A DNA stretch of 64,000 nt from Ancylostoma caninum (lineage: Eukaryota > Nematoda > Chromadorea > Rhabditida > Ancylostomatidae): positions 434,001 to 498,000 of the forward strand of contig JBAJFG010000451.1 in assembly GCA_037903475.1 (NCBI GenBank), given 5' to 3'. Shown piece by piece: positions 10,503-23,675 of this stretch; position 1 is the first letter of the stretch; every line of letters begins with the position of its first letter. The notes under the pieces are model-generated. The model saw nothing but the letters and a program-made list of their open reading frames with translations. It searched no databases and had not been told where the DNA came from. The translations under genes and the position numbers were made by a program.

Positions 10503-13282
10503 TACTTTGCCACAACTCGCCTAATTTCTTGCTCAAAAGCGAACAAGGCATTGTTTCTGCAGCGAATATTGTTTTGAAGACTCTATGCAACGTGTTTCTG
10601 GATCGATTCTCCTTATTCTCTGATCATCTTAATGCTGCGTACTTCAAAATACAAATATCCTGATATCCTAACAGATGTATTTGCGCTCTCCGCTTCTCTG
10701 AACAAAAGGGATAATTTTGGTAACCAGTACAGCATGAACAGCGAAGGTTCCAAAACATCAACGTACCTTGTTTACGACCTTCAGAAGACTTCGTCGCCTC
10801 CACATAGGCATCTGAAATTCCTGCTGTTTCAATAGAGAGACATGCGTATAGTCCTCTTCATCACTTCATATTAATATCCCTGGCCCGTGCATCATGGCTC
10901 GTTTTCATCTCTAGTTAACTCTAGATTATCAACCAATGATCTTTTCGTAGAAAGAGGGGAGTAAGCAGTATGGCAGTCCGCACGGCTCATCCTATAGGAC
11001 TTTACTATATATACAAACTTTGCTTTGAAGGATTTCTCGCAATAGTATTGAGATTGATTGAGATATGATTGAGTATTGAGATATGGCAAGAAAAGTGTGA
11101 CATGAAGCCCATCTTCGCCTGAAGAATTCGCTTGCAATTGATAGAATTTTAAGGCTGGTGAGAATGAGGGGTGAAGAGCGGGCAGAGCGGAGAAGGAGTG
11201 GGGAGACAGGGTTCATAAATACTTCATCGAACACGCCAGTTTTTTTTTTTTTTGGTTTCCTATCTCAACTACTACTCCTTCCAGTATCTATTTTTGTGAA
11301 ACCACATATTCAAAATGCAGTGTTTGTGAAACAGCGGTGGATAACGGTGGGTAACGCGTTCCCGAATTGGCGGAAACCTCCGTTTTTGATTCAAATCCTC
11401 CCCCCCCCCTCTGTTGTAACTGTACTGCGCCTATTCTTTACTCATGTTGCGGTCTGCCCTATCAATAATAGTGCAACGGTAATACGAATTCGTATTTTGA
11501 AAAGTCCATTCCAATCCCAATTCCAAGAAAAGGTAGCATAGCACGACGTTGTTGTCTTTTCGAAGTCGGCATTTACTCCCAGTTTCCTGCCTTCAACATT
11601 GTGTAACCCCCAAGAACGCCGTTGATGATTAGCCTAGGAAATAAAACCTGTGTGCAAAATTCTAGCGGAGGATTCTGAGATGGCGAATCTATCGCATACA
11701 TTTACGGCAGCCTTCCACAGGCGCAGTAATGCGGATAAGATGTTCATGATTGGGTGGAAGTGTTCGCAGCTGTTGTCATTAGATGATGTCAACGGGCACT
11801 TGCCAACCGTGCGCGCTGTGTCACGCCCTTTTTGCTGTTCTGGACCTGGGGAGAATACACTCAGCGCTGATTCTCAAGGTACTCAAAGTCGCTTCAGCTT
11901 CATGTCGATAACTGTAGACCTTAGAGAGACAGTCGTTCCCTGGGAAGGACCACTATCCTACAGTGCTGGTAGTGTCTGGCAATCTTTAGATGAATCTCAT
12001 GAACGACTATGAAAAGCCATAGAAAAAGCCGCCTTCTTCACAGAACAATTGTTGCGATAAGTGAGGCTCAGTGAAGGATTTCTTTCGACAAACCCATTTT
12101 TTTGAAAAATGTTTGCAGCTCTGCTAACTCACCAATCCTTTTGCGGATCCCCTCGGCGAGGCCTGCCACGCCCTCTCCCGATACTGTTGGACTGGCTGTC
12201 GAACTCATCAGAGTATCAACGATTCGTAAGAGGAACAACGTCCATACTGCAAACCAGCTTTATCAGTGGGCAACAAGGGTGATTTACACCAAATGCGCGT
12301 ATGCGTTGAATGTGCGACATAAGAGAGATAGACCGCGACGCAGTCTCGACGCGGACCGAAAGCAGACGAGCGTTCGCGGCGTCGTGGCCATTCGCTACGT
12401 TGCGTGTAATTCAGAATTAAAAATAAACAGGATCTGAACATAGATCTCCTGTTCACATTTTTACTGCGGTGTACATAGGTTTCTGCTGATGCACGTCTGA
12501 CGTTCGTGGCAGAAATTGCCCTGCATAGGCGGTGCGGAGAGGGGTGGGTATTCGTGTAGTTCTACGGGAACAGCGCGTACATAGATGCTTTTGACAATCC
12601 TATAATATGCAGCTTGTTATTGGCAATTTATACTAGATGAGTGCGTTAATCGCGCGTCAGACGTACGCATCCAGTATGAATGATACGAATTTGGTTCATG
12701 CGTGCGTCTCACATGCATCTGGGATTCCTCGGGACTGCGATGAGACCTATCATTTATGATATGCGTTTGACGCTCGTTTAATAATGAAGGCCAGTTGCAT
12801 CGCTGACGCAGCTCAGACGCACGCACTAACGGTTTCGCGGCGACGGCGCGTTCTTTTCATTGAAGATTTAGATGCCGCGTTGACAGGTTTCTATGAAATT
12901 CTTCTGCAAATGGATGTGCGCTTTCGAGGCACGCATTTGGAATAGACTCTCCTGCAGAAGTTCGTTAAACTCATGCATTTAGCATAAACTGCCCTATAAT
13001 CGTGGTGAGTTTCAACTGCCTGGCACGTTAAAACGAGCGCAGAAAGAATGTGAGAGTAAGTGGAACGTAAGTAAAAAAAGAGGACATCAATGGAATGTGC
13101 AGATGCGTAATCAGAGACCAAACTGGAAGGGCAAACGTTTTGCGGAATACATAGCTCGCGTACGACAGTTTCCTTTCCGGTTCGAACATGTCTTGACATG
13201 CCTTACATCGGTCCTAACTTGTTAGAGCGAAGAGAAACCGGTAGGATCCTGTCAAGAATCACTTTGTACGTGTCAGAACGGG
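10503..13282. other. no supportable gene
   Basis: Several frames of 80-127 codons occur here, for example 11158-11541, 11650-12012 and 12102-12437 on the plus strand. None has convincing splice signals or a recognisable domain. A poly-T run (about 11240) and poly-C run (about 11400) are present. I cannot exclude short exons. Confidence 0.4.
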
Positions 13283-13290
13283 GTACAGCT

Positions 13291-13409
13291 CAGGGCTGTG
13301 CGTTACTAACGTAACGAATTAACGCATTAACGCGTAACGGCCATTTTTGGCTTAACGTAACGAATTAACGGATAAACGAAACCTGAAATTTTTCTAACGC
13401 ACAGCCCTA
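13291..13409. mobile_element. hAT-type MITE, 119 bp
   Basis: Termini are CAGGGCTGTGCGTTA at the left and TAACGCACAGCCCTA at the right. They are flanked by GTACAGCT (13283-13290) and GTACAGCC (13410-13417), an 8-bp target duplication with one mismatch. A CAGGG-type end with an 8-bp duplication is characteristic of hAT elements. The interior is built of aacgtaacgaattaacg motifs. Confidence 0.75.
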
Positions 13410-14076
13410 GTACAGCCGCAGCGGAAACGCAGCTGCGGCACTGCTTCATGGTTGAATCGCTGCAAAACATGTGAAGCACGGCCGTGGGTATATAGAAAGT
13501 CGAGTGAAATAGGCGTCAGCGCGCTGCAACCGTCGCGCTCGCTGAAGTCGCTATCCTGCTAGGCCGTCATCGTCTACGAACACTTCCCACCCGCACGCGT
13601 CGCGTTTCTCACCCGCACTCGTCGCGCTTGACCGTTTTGCTATTTTCAACCTTGGAAAAAATTGCCAAACATGTTTCAAAAGGTGCGCTGACTCCTCTAG
13701 CACCTTACTAGGCATATTGGGTGAAAATCAGCCTGTGCTATCTTGGCAAAAGACCAGAAACAGCCGTCTTCTATACGCTGTCTCACCGGGGCCTGTCCTA
13801 CGCGGGTGGTGTCTGATGATCAGGTCGTCATAGTTAATCACAGCGAGATTTAATGTTTGTCAACGTCGAATGTGATTCAAAAAAAGCAATAGACATAGGC
13901 ACTTGCGGCAGCGCAAGATGGCCCTACCAGCGTGCGATCGCGGTGCTAAGCGCACTCATGTCTGTGAATTCATCGGCTCGTTTGACGCGCACTGAACACT
14001 TAATGAGAAGATTTTCGAGAGGTTAACCGTGCTATATCGAGAGAAGAACGGACAAATACATTTTTTCCAGACTTTT

Positions 14077-14290
14077 CTAGTGCAAAATGAATAAAAACGA
14101 AGTGGCGATATAAGTAATAAGCATCGTGGAAATGATGCGTATCGATTGACCCGTTACATCGCCATGGATCGCTGCCAAAAGGAGCTTATTGCCCGTTTTC
14201 TCGAAAATGTGCCCAAAAGAACTGGCGATGTGAGTGATAGCGGTAGTGGAAACGATGCCTATCGATCGCCACTCCACATCAGTTGTCATC
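14077..14290. repeat. diverged tandem duplication, ~140 bp
   Basis: Two related blocks, near 14098 and 14222, share gtggcgatataagtaataag and ctggcgatgtgagtgatagc, followed by gtggaaa(t/c)gatgc(g/c)tatcgat. On the minus strand both copies remain open in the same frame (SIGIVSTTAITHIASSF and SIRIISTMLITYIATSF). That could be a relic of a coding repeat or coincidence. Confidence 0.4.
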
Positions 14291-14610
14291 TCTCTCACGT
14301 CTGAGGTCTCTTCATCCACTTTATCAGTGTGGCGATCGTAACGACAGCCGACTGTAGTGACGATCGCCACGATTGCTGGCGAAGTCTGGGGATATTCTCA
14401 TAGTCGTGTTTGAGCTTTTAAAACATTCCGAACCTTGTCGATGCGTTGATTCCGGTAATGTACTTGATATGTCCCAAAATGCCCGTAATTCCCTTTTCGA
14501 GAAGGGGTCTGTACCAGATTGCCGGGGCAAATTTACGTGCAAAGACGTTATCACCTTTGATCTTTGATCTTATCGATCCGACCTGCCAATCGTGTTCACC
14601 CTCCGTTGCT

Positions 14611-14702
14611 GCTGTGGCGAACAGCCAGCACAGTTTGGGTGTCCCAAAATGCCCGTATTGGCATTTTGGGACACCCAAACTGTGCTGGCTGTTCGCCACA
14701 GC
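14611..14702. repeat. perfect 43-bp palindrome with 6-nt loop
   Basis: Bases 14611-14653 and 14660-14702 are exact reverse complements, separated by cgtatt. The arms contain gtgtcccaaaatgcc and the complement. The same phrase gtcccaaaatgcccgta also occurs about 165 bp upstream at 14470, so part of the arm existed locally before the inversion. The absence of mismatches implies a recent origin or selection on the hairpin. Confidence 0.9.
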
Positions 14703-15188
14703 ATACGTCGACCTTATCAAAAACGGGGTTCTTCTCATTTCTGCGAATTTTGCTGTACGTTATTGGAATCTGCCCAACGAGGAGGGCAAGAGTCTGGTGA
14801 TATGTCCAACATGAAAAATTCGGGAATTTGTGATTGTGATAAGATCATTATTCGTTGAGATGCCTACGAGTGCAGTCCTTTCCAATCAGCAATAAACACA
14901 GATGATACGGAACTTTCAACCCCTCTCCCTGATCCTGTGCAAGTCAAAATTTTCTAGTCGACCATAAAAGTAGCTCATAACATCATATAGTCCAGCATCA
15001 AAGTGCGGTGAGCACTAACGTGTGAAAGCACATAGTACCAGACTCAAAACTGAACATGAACGCAGCTGTCACTCATTATAGTCACTCACTATTGCACAGA
15101 TAGTCACTCATTATTGCACAGATACCATTCAACACAAAAATAATAATTAGCATGCAAAAATAACACTACTACTAAGTAACGTCACTTA

Positions 15189-15341
15189 TTATTGCACAGA
15201 TAGCAATGGGGTAGCGCCCCATTACTCGTTAACCCATGTTCATGCGTGTTAAACGTTGTACAGTCAGCCTTCGAGTTAACGCGTTCCCACATGAGTTAAC
15301 GAGTAATGTGGCTACGGCGCTGCCCTCAAGGTGTGCAATAA
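15189..15341. repeat. imperfect inverted repeat, MITE-like
   Basis: Left end ttattgcaca and right end tgtgcaataa are exact complements. The inner parts (attactcgttaac and gttaacgagtaat) also pair. The phrase ttattgcacagata occurs twice more just upstream (about 15100-15125), so either the element or its terminus has been duplicated locally. Confidence 0.5.
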
Positions 15342-15936
15342 CAGTTGACGTTCCCTGTACGTCAAAATTGGGGGAACGTATTACAAAAACACAAAGAGCG
15401 AGGGCAACGAGTTAGCTCCGCTATGAGCGCACTAGTGTTGAACGGCAACACACAATTTCCTTTTGAGACCAAACACCATCGCGTTCAAAAGTGATCTACA
15501 TCGAGTGCAACTAATCAATACTATGTGATTTCTTGGAACAAGGCGCGTAATTGCACCTATTCTGCTGAGTAAAGCCTATTCGGGGAGAACTTTTCAAGTT
15601 CCACTTTGCAAAATAGGGAAAAATGAGGAGTAAATTAGAGCAATAATAACTACTTCGTTGCCCTTTTCTTCTATGGTGTTGTGTTTCCAGAAAAATTTAA
15701 ATGCAGGAACTTAAGAATGACTCAAAGGCGGTGCTGCACCACATTTTTGTTCTCGAGATCCTCAAGTACTGCCCATCTCAATCATTTTCCAATTATAAGT
15801 AGTCCAACTTTCTACCTAGAAAGGGTAGATATCGTCAGGTTGGCTCATGTCCAATTCGACAAGGAATACGATTACGAGTCAAATAAAAGACTCGTTAATT
15901 ACTCTTGTCACATGGAATAAGTATAATTTTGAATTA

Positions 15937-16098
15937 CAGGGAACGTCAATCGCGATTGCACCTCTCGGCGGTTCAAAGCGCCGCACCACCGACGCGTCGC
16001 GACTGGGCGCTGTAGGTAGAGTGTTGTCACGTCCGCGCCGCGTGGGTAGTGCGGCACTTCAGGCCGAGGAGAGGTGCAGTCGTGACTGGCGTTCGCTG
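15937..16098. mobile_element. MITE with ~30-bp TIRs, TA-flanked
   Basis: Left end CAGGGAACGTCAATCGCGAT and right-end complement CAGCGAACGCCAGTCACGAC share about three quarters of 30 positions and continue into a common tgcacctctc. The element is flanked by TA on both sides (15935-15936 and 16099-16100), the duplication typical of Tc1/mariner-type insertion. There is no transposase. A right-end fragment of the same family lies at 4363-4413. Confidence 0.55.
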
Positions 16099-16462
16099 TA
16101 GATGCTATCTGGTGTGACTAAGTGTCGAAGCAAAGTGTCACACACGATTTCCTGTCAACATGCCAACAACCCTTTCATTGAGCTCCTCATATCAGGCAGG
16201 CAGGGACATGGGCGGGGCATTGAGTAGAATGTCGTATATCTATCACATACCACAGCGCTGGCTGCCAAAACTGGTTCGCTCCTGGCATTCCTTATCGTGA
16301 ACATTCCGTGGAAAATGTAAACAAGGCCCGGGGGGGGGGGGATTGTGGTAGTTGTGTCCACCACCTATCACGGATAACCCTATATTAACTTCAGGATGAC
16401 ATACCAGGAAGTTGAAGAGGACGGAGGCTTTGTCGAACGTTAATGAACACACTCGTAACTAC

Positions 16463-17412
16463 ATCCAATCCCGTCAGTGCCGCCTCTGAAATCTGCGAAA
16501 TAAACGAGATGTCGCGTCGGAAGGAAAGAAACGTCGCCTCGCCATAAACTCTGTTCATTGTGGACTTTTCGCTGCGAAAATCACATAAATGAAATCAGCG
16601 TATCCTGCTCTACAAAGTAGGCTATTTAAAACCCGAAAGTGCTAGGATTTTTGCATTATTAGTGGTGTCATAGCAGGCTAGCGTCAGTGACACCTGGCGC
16701 TCGTCGAGTTTCGCCTAATTGCATCCTTAGGTACCACCGATCCCGTGCAATCCCACGGAAAACTGGAGGTTTCTTTGGAAAAACTTCCAAATGATTCGCA
16801 AGGAAAATAGTGACAGAATTCTCTCCTAATATCCATATCCTATATTTTGCAGATTTCAAGCGTCAGACCTTCAATTTTCAAATTTGAAACTTATCACCGA
16901 AATCTGTGAATATGGATTATGAGCAGTTAGGTTACATTCACCTCCAAAGTTCACTCTTCCAGAATTTCTCACAATTTATCTGTGCTATAATTTCCATTTT
17001 ATAAAATTTTCGCATTTTTTTATTTTAATTTCAAAAATCACCATGCCGTTTAAGTTCCTATGTTTGTCCAGATATCTATTATCTGCAAAATAGTGTGAGG
17101 AGTTTGAGACTTCCTTCTCGATTTTCTTTTGTTCCATCCAGATTTCGGGTATTTTTTTACACCTTCAGGCTTCTTATCTTTCTCACACTTACCAGAAATT
17201 GAAATCAGGAAGATGCTAGTAAAAATCGTTCCCATGGAAGTTAACACGGATTCGCACCATTTTCTCAGTTTTCCTTGAAAATCGCCTGCAATTAATAGCA
17301 CCCCTTAAATTCTCAGATCGTTGTGGGGGTTACAGCGAGGGCTAACGCGGCCCCTGCGACAGTCTGGCGGAGCCTACAGGTTCGCGGTGCTTAATCGATT
17401 GCAGTGAGTATG
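16463..17412 (+). mobile_element. single-arm relative of the 7.1-9.5 kb foldback
   Basis: From atcccgtcagtgccgcc to taatcgattgcagtgagta, this region runs parallel to the left foldback arm. Shared landmarks are gcctaattgcatccttaggtaccaccga, a mid-region (atggaagttaacac) present only in the right arm of the foldback, and cagatcgttg...taatcgattg. Divergence is substantial, so it is an older, non-palindromic copy. A poly-G run at about 16329-16342 precedes it. Confidence 0.7.
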
Positions 17413-20400
17413 GAAAACTAGGGATATGAGCTGAAAGAAGATAGAAAACTGGAGAAAGATTGTTCCTTACTCAAAGAATGTGAGAAATTTTGATTTTCGT
17501 AGATTCTTGAGGCATTTTAGGAGGAAGTCGTGGCAATTATGGAAAAAGAAACCGTGGCGATTAATTGTATAAGTAGTAATAATTGTATTGCAATTGGTGA
17601 TAATCATACTCCGAAATCATCATATATAAGGAGAGTTTACAAATTATGTATTTTCTGTGGATTATGAATATGTAATTAATGTAGCACCATTCCATCATCT
17701 TGTTAATGCTGAAGGGGCCAGTACCCTTACGTTACAGTTATTTCAGCGTCTCACTTGATGGTGCACATTTGTAGGTAGTGGGTCATTTTGCATATTTCTA
17801 GTAAACTGAAAAAAAAAAGTTGACTGCACGTTTCTCTCAGAGATTTCTCGTTTGCGAATTGAACGGTTTCGAAAATAGCATACATATATAGGAGCACAGA
17901 AGGTGAGAGGTGCATCAAAATTTGAAAGTCGACACCAATTGGACCACGCGCTCCCCAGTTTTGTGAGAGAAAGCTCGTAATTATGCATGTAATTATTCAT
18001 TGAATTTCTCGTTTATCGAAAACTCTTCTTGTCTAGACGATTTTGGGGAATGGTTTTCATCAAGGACGGTTACTTATACAATGAATCTTTGCGCCTTTCT
18101 CCCAAAATTTTCACGACTTCTCTCTTGAAATGTTCCAGTAATCCACAGAAAAACAAAATGTCTCATCTTCTGTGAAGAGTTGTCTTTCTCAAATTCCTTC
18201 AGCGCACTTCCCTTTCTTTTCTGTACTCTCACTTTCCACCGATTAATGAGGCGCTCAACAGAGTGGGTGGGAAAAATTCACTCTGAAAAATTAGGGTCCA
18301 ACACAGCACGGCAACGGGGCTGTAACCTCCACAACAGGGATGAGCGGATTGTCCGTATCCGGTGATCAGTCTTACCGTTATCCGTAGGGTTTGGCCTATC
18401 CGTTATCCTCACTGTTATCCTGGCTTTTGGCGCCGGATAACGGTGCGGATAAGGCCGAAAATAGTAGTTTCATTCCGCACATTCTCAACGGAAGATAGCC
18501 TCAATTCCGAAAAGTATCGCTCGATCTAACCCGTTTTACGTCATGAATAGTTTGTAGTTTTTTGTATGTATTGATTAAATAGGGTTTAGTCTTGTACTAA
18601 GGTAGGAGAAGGCACATAAAACATAGAACAGACTTGTACCTGACCAAAAAAGAGATGCTCTTGCTCGTGTTTTTTGGTCGTCCAATAAGGTCAGGCAACA
18701 ACCTCGGAACCATCACTTGGAAAATTATCAAAACATTGGCTAATGTTAGGAAACAACAGCTTTAAAATTGGTGAGCTTGCAGCTGTCGCGATGCATCTTC
18801 CTGGCAAGGTCCATATCGACTATTCAACAAACTCTATGGTTTCTATCAATTTTTGAATGTATTGATTAAATAGGGTTTAATCAACGCGTTCATAATATTC
18901 AGTCAGTACAAAAAGTTTATCAGAACTCCACAGAAGTTGAATGAAGCAAGGCTTCAGCCCCCTTCAGCCCTCCATTCCCTAATATTCATGTCGTATCTCA
19001 CGTTTATCATTTATGTATTAAGTTGTTGCAAATCGATGTCGGATTTTGACGATCGGCTCTGAATTGTCACACCGTGGCAGATGCCGAACTTGTTTTATCG
19101 GTTAAGTAATGATTTGAATAATCACGTCTTCGTCATGTTCCAGCTAAGGTTTGGTTTACTTAGGTTAAAAAAATCACACTTTTCCGAGCCAGCAAAGTCG
19201 ACAGAAGTGTTTTGAGCGACGTATTTTCATTACCCCTTCCTCCTCTCACAGATATATACAACTGGTTGGTTTTGTGATTATCTGAATTCTATGGTCGCGT
19301 TCGAGATACTGAACAGATCTTCTCGTGATAGCTTCCGCCAATGCCCTCAGAGGAGTGTTGACGTTATCCAATTTGAGTCTGTAACTCTGAGACAAATATG
19401 TCCGAAATAGAGTGACTTGGACCAATATTGGACTAACAAGAGAAGAGCACCAACTTATGTTGCGCTTTCGGAACGAGACATATATGGTTGGAAAGCTTAT
19501 CTCAAATGATGTTACAGATTATATTTGAAATTTGCTAAATGGTAAAAACAAGCTCAAAATTCAATTTCCTGCCATACTGACATGTGCCTCCCTCAATCAT
19601 GGCTTGGCAGCTGGGTAGCCGCGCAGCAGCTACGCCAGTGATGATCCGTCCGAATGATAATGTAGTGATCAAGTTTCCTTTACAGTTGGTTACCATGGCA
19701 TTTAAACTGTTGTTAAAAAATGGTGAACGACATCGTGGTTTTCTCTGAGCAAGTGCTTAATGGTAAGCTCAGCGAAAACAAATAATCCACTAAAACAGGA
19801 ACTATCACATTTTATCGTTGCTAGTGCTTCATTATGTTCAGGTTGTGCGATTTCTTTCTTTATTTATTCTTTAGCCAAAACTTCCTGTTCATTATGGAAA
19901 GAAAACCTTCAGTTAGAGATTTCTTTGCTTTCCCATCAATAGCTTCCCCCAATTCGATCAGAATTGTGGCTTTCCTTCATTCGTATTTAGAAACAGTGTA
20001 TTAACTAGAGCAGCCATGAATAGAGTAGGCAAAAGGCAAACAGCTTGCAGCAGATGAAATTCATTCCTTACAATAAGTATTAAACGATCCCGGCTGTAGT
20101 TGGCATCTGTACACCTTGCCGAAGTAGCGATTCTGATTATCTTTTATAGCTAACGCCATTCTAGTGCGGATGTAGTCACAGATTAAAGTGGACTATTTTA
20201 CTGACATCAGAGATTCATCCATGCGCTCTATATTATATGTACGGAGAATCTCACAACAATGGCGGAGGATAAAGAGGCTCCCGTGCCTTGGGGATACATA
20301 TCCTGGAGGGATACGCTCCCTTGCCGCCAACGGCCACGCCCACAGCTCTCTCGTCCTACCCTCTCTTCTCTCTCACCACTCTACTACTGTCTGTGCTCTC

Positions 20401-20680
20401 TTCAGCATGAAACTATAGCAGTAATTGAGATAAGAATTTGGGAAGAGGGAATCATTGGAGTGAATGGTACTAGCGAAATTAAATGATATTTAGGTGATAA
20501 AAAGATACTACAATACGATGATAAAACTATAGTAGGTGCAAACTACATAAATAGGCACATAAACTACACCAAATTGATTGGGAGTTTTCAAAGCTGCAAT
20601 TTAAGTAAGATCCTCTTATATAAATCATGGTAGTGCAACAAAATTTTCTAGAGTGCAGACGTAGAGGGAATAGCACGTGA
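17413..20680. other. no supportable gene; isolated repeat phrases
   Basis: The phrase tgtattgattaaatagggtttagt occurs twice (about 18566 and 18856). A CAGGGATGAGC hAT-like left terminus at about 18335 has no matching right end nearby. No convincing splice-bounded frame was found. Short exons cannot be excluded. Confidence 0.4.
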
Positions 20681-21953
20681 TCGCATGCGCTCCCCGTGAG
20701 ACTCAGTTATAGACTGTGCCTCGCGAGGATGCGGAGCTGATGGGGCATTCGGCCGATGTTTCGTCATAGGTGCATAGACGTAGTGGAAGTCGGGTGCATT
20801 CGGGATTTCGCGGCGGGACCAGCGGCTAGCGGTCTCGAGCCCTCCAGGTGAGACAGTGTTTACAACGATTTGACGATGCGTAGCAGCAATGTACGGAGCA
20901 GAGTCGCCCCTCTGCTGGAGCTCTGTTGTTGACATCACTCAACTTTGGAACAATGGACGATAACCTCTTCGAAAAGAAGTGTGCATACCGTCTGTTATTA
21001 AGAAGTACAGTCAAATACACAGGATGAAGAACGCGTCATCATAAGCTGTTGTGACACTTTCTGAAACCAGTTGTGCAGTTGATTAAACTTTCTAAATATT
21101 TTTTTAACTTTGTCCCATCACTTTCGAGATTTGCAAAGAGTGCGGCTGCATTGATGACGGACAGATGAGCCGGGGCCCCGTAGTCCAGAAAAACATCATG
21201 ATAAGTATCTACCGATCGAGAAAGAGTCCACCGTGGCCCAATAGTGGGAAGACGGCAGGGTACGGGTTCATCGATGGAGAAAGGGTTCGCCGTGGCCCAA
21301 CACTGGAAAAACGGCAGTGTACGCGTCCATCGATGGAGAAATGGTCCGCCGTGGCCCAGTAGAGGGGGAAACGTAGGATACGGGTCCATATATGGAAACT
21401 GGGTCCGCAGGGGCCCTTTCCTGGGTAAATGTCAGGGAACGAGTCCACGGATGGGGATTGGATTTGCTCTGGCCCATTACTGGAGAAAGCGCCAGGATAT
21501 GGGTCTATGGATGGAGACTGGTGCGCAAAAGGCCGATTAATGGGGAAAGCGCCGGGATACCAGTCCCACTGATGAATCGGGTCTGCGCTGGCCCAGTAGC
21601 GGGAAGAACGCCAGGATATTAATCCACAAATGGAGGATGGGTCTGCCCTGGCCCAACAGTGGGATAAGAGCTAGGATACGGGTGCACTGATGGAGAATGG
21701 GTCCGCCGTGCCTCAATAGTGGGGAAAACGCCAAGATGCACGTCTGCCGGTGGAGTACGGGCACGCTACGCGCTCATTCGTGTCTCAGTCGACCATCTCT
21801 TGGCTGTTCATAACGGGTCCATAGGCATGTATGAAATGCGACAAAAAAGAGTAGGTATTATCAGTGCATCGGAAAGCTCACACGTGTGAAGCTTTTGCAC
21901 ATACCTCAAGTGGCTGCCCCATCCCACTTTCTAGCGTCCCGAAGGGGCGCTAG
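20681..21953 (+). mobile_element. non-autonomous Helitron-like element, copy A (1,273 bp)
   Basis: The 5' end TCGCATGCGCTC is preceded by A; the 3' end is ...CTAG followed by T, the A|T insertion site and TC/CTRR ends expected of Helitrons. The terminal 23 bases (21931-21953) form a 10-bp stem with a three-base gaa loop ending in CTAG. A second copy at 38881 begins at exactly the same base. The interior holds a unique left domain, a ~60-bp minisatellite and a right domain shared with the other copies. No Rep/helicase frame is present, so an autonomous partner elsewhere is assumed. The terminal-hairpin-plus-minisatellite design also recalls Helentron-associated HINE elements. Confidence 0.7.
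21224..21780 (+). repeat. ~60-bp minisatellite inside copy A
   Basis: About nine units follow the pattern gtccgccgtggcccaatagtgg, gaa(a)acgccaggatacgggt, then ccatcgatggagaa. The unit is close to 60 bp, a multiple of three, so long spurious frames run through it on both strands. Confidence 0.85.
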
Positions 21954-22756
21954 TTTAAATAAAATTGTGATTTAAATTTGAGAAAAACCGCAGATTTCAG
22001 GAAGTATAGTCTTCACCTAGGGGTTATTTGACATGCTGATTACGGATCTGACACCTAATCTCTATCAAAATGCCATTTTTGAAGTGTTCCAAGCGCATAC
22101 TTTTTTAAAAAGAATCTTCTGAAACACTGTAAACTAAGGTTATTTGACGTTTCTATCTCGAATACGTTTTGTATCGTGATGATCTTTTCCAACAACTGAG
22201 AAGCAGGATGGGTGTAATTTCTTTTCTAAAACCACTGGATTTATATTCATAAAGCAAAGTTGAAATTTTGAAACTAAAAGCGAATCGTTTGAATGACAAA
22301 GTTTGCTTATAAAAAAAGGGTTGAGCTCTTTCTTCGTGTGCAAAGACCTTTTCAAAAAGATCCCGACGCACACAAAGACACTTTTTTTGAACGATTCTCC
22401 GCTCCCTATCTTGTCACAAGAAAAATATAAGAAAAATAAAAAGTGTCCTGTGGCAACAATTTTATGTACTAATTGAGATTTTTAATGAATATGACTAAAT
22501 ACCAGTTCATTTCACATTTTTCGCACAGGGTCCGCTGTCTATTTCACTGTTGCACTCTTAGTTTCAGAGAATCAATGCTAACAAAACAGGAAGAGAGTGG
22601 TGGTCTAACGGCTCTGTATCCTTGAGGTACGCCTGCAGGCACAGCACGTACCTGCGGGGCCTTTCTTACACCCTCTGGCGATGAACTCATGATCGATTGC
22701 GTTGGAGAAAATGGAAATATAAATGGAGAACAGGAAATTCTAGAAGAATCCTTAAC
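21954..22756. other. no supportable gene
   Basis: Mostly A/T-rich sequence between the Helitron-like element and the CR1 3' end. Frames of about 70 codons on the minus strand (22140-22373) overlap one another in different frames, which argues against coding. The last part probably includes CR1 3' untranslated sequence; the CR1 stop codon is near 22767. Confidence 0.4.
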
Positions 22757-23123
22757 TTAAAGCTGGAATGTCACCGGTCCAAGAATCTATCGATCATGCG
22801 CTTAAAAGAATTGAGATTCGGAGGAACTTTGCATTTTTTACAAAGACTTATGTAGTCTGAACCTGCCCTCTTGTGAAGAAGAGAAGCCTCCGGTTAGTCT
22901 TGGCTATTGGAACGACGTACCGCACTGCGCTGCCCCTAGTAACAGAAGATTCTCCTGTACAAAACTCTTTCGGTCTCAGACCACATTGGCCTGTAATGAT
23001 TTTATGATACATTAGCAAGTCGAACTTTCTTCTACGATGCGTGAAGGAACAGAGATGCATACTAACATTCCTTTCTTTGCATGAAGGAATCCTATCATAT
23101 ATAAAGCCTATCGTTGTTGTCAT
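22757..23123 (-). pseudogene. CR1 RT C-terminal domain fragment
   Basis: The frame contains HRRRKFDLLMYHKIITGQCG followed by L, then SSVTRGS and VPIAKTNRRLLFF. It ends after PPNLNSFKRMIDRFL. This is the usual CR1 tail: RR..FDL..MYKI, a TRG motif, then a final NSFK. It continues the frame left at 26526 on the far side of the RTE insertion. A stop appears between the TNRR and PPNLNSF parts. Confidence 0.7.
23113..23123 (+). repeat. left target-site duplication of RTE
   Basis: GTTGTTGTCAT here matches GTTCTTGTCAT at 26515-26525 in 10 of 11 positions. It sits exactly where the CR1 frame is interrupted. This fixes the RTE insertion at 23124-26514. Confidence 0.65.
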
Positions 23124-23675
23124 CCACGGACCTCCCTCATACGAGGGATCCCAGCCGGTTAGTCGCGAGGCTACGTGGCGCATCCCCACGTGGCGGATAG
23201 GGGGCTAATCGCGGGCCAAACGCGACCTTCTGTCTGCCCAGAGACGCGGGTGGATTCACGGGATGGACTCTCTGTCTCTGCAGTGTCGGAACGATCTATA
23301 CCTTCTGCCAGCGCGTGGATATGTTCATGCATGCCTGCTTGGGTGTGCTCGCGTGTCTGAAGATTGTATCCTGCACATCTATCCGACCAAAAGCCCTGCA
23401 TTCAAGTGACTGGGAGATACAAGGGAGGCGGTTCGGAGTCGCCTCCAACAAATAAGCTCCATCGTCCACTCCCAGGAAGCCCGGCTAACTTTCCGGTGAA
23501 ATCATACTCCAGCCTTTCACGGGGAAATAGAGCCCAGCAAGCTATCTCGTGTGGACTTAAAATTTTTTAAGCTTGACACAGCAATAATAAAGATGTTGCC
23601 CTGATCTCGGAAGAGTCACTGGTGCGGCAGCGCCAGTGAGGACGAGGTCCGAGGCTGCCTAAAACCAGAAGGACT

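Noticed and set aside
10244..10663. Arginine-rich 139-codon frame
   Set aside because: Most of it is the GC-rich interior of the MITE at 10228-10499.
18335..18470. hAT-type MITE starting CAGGGATGAGC
   Set aside because: No matching right terminus or 8-bp duplication was found nearby.
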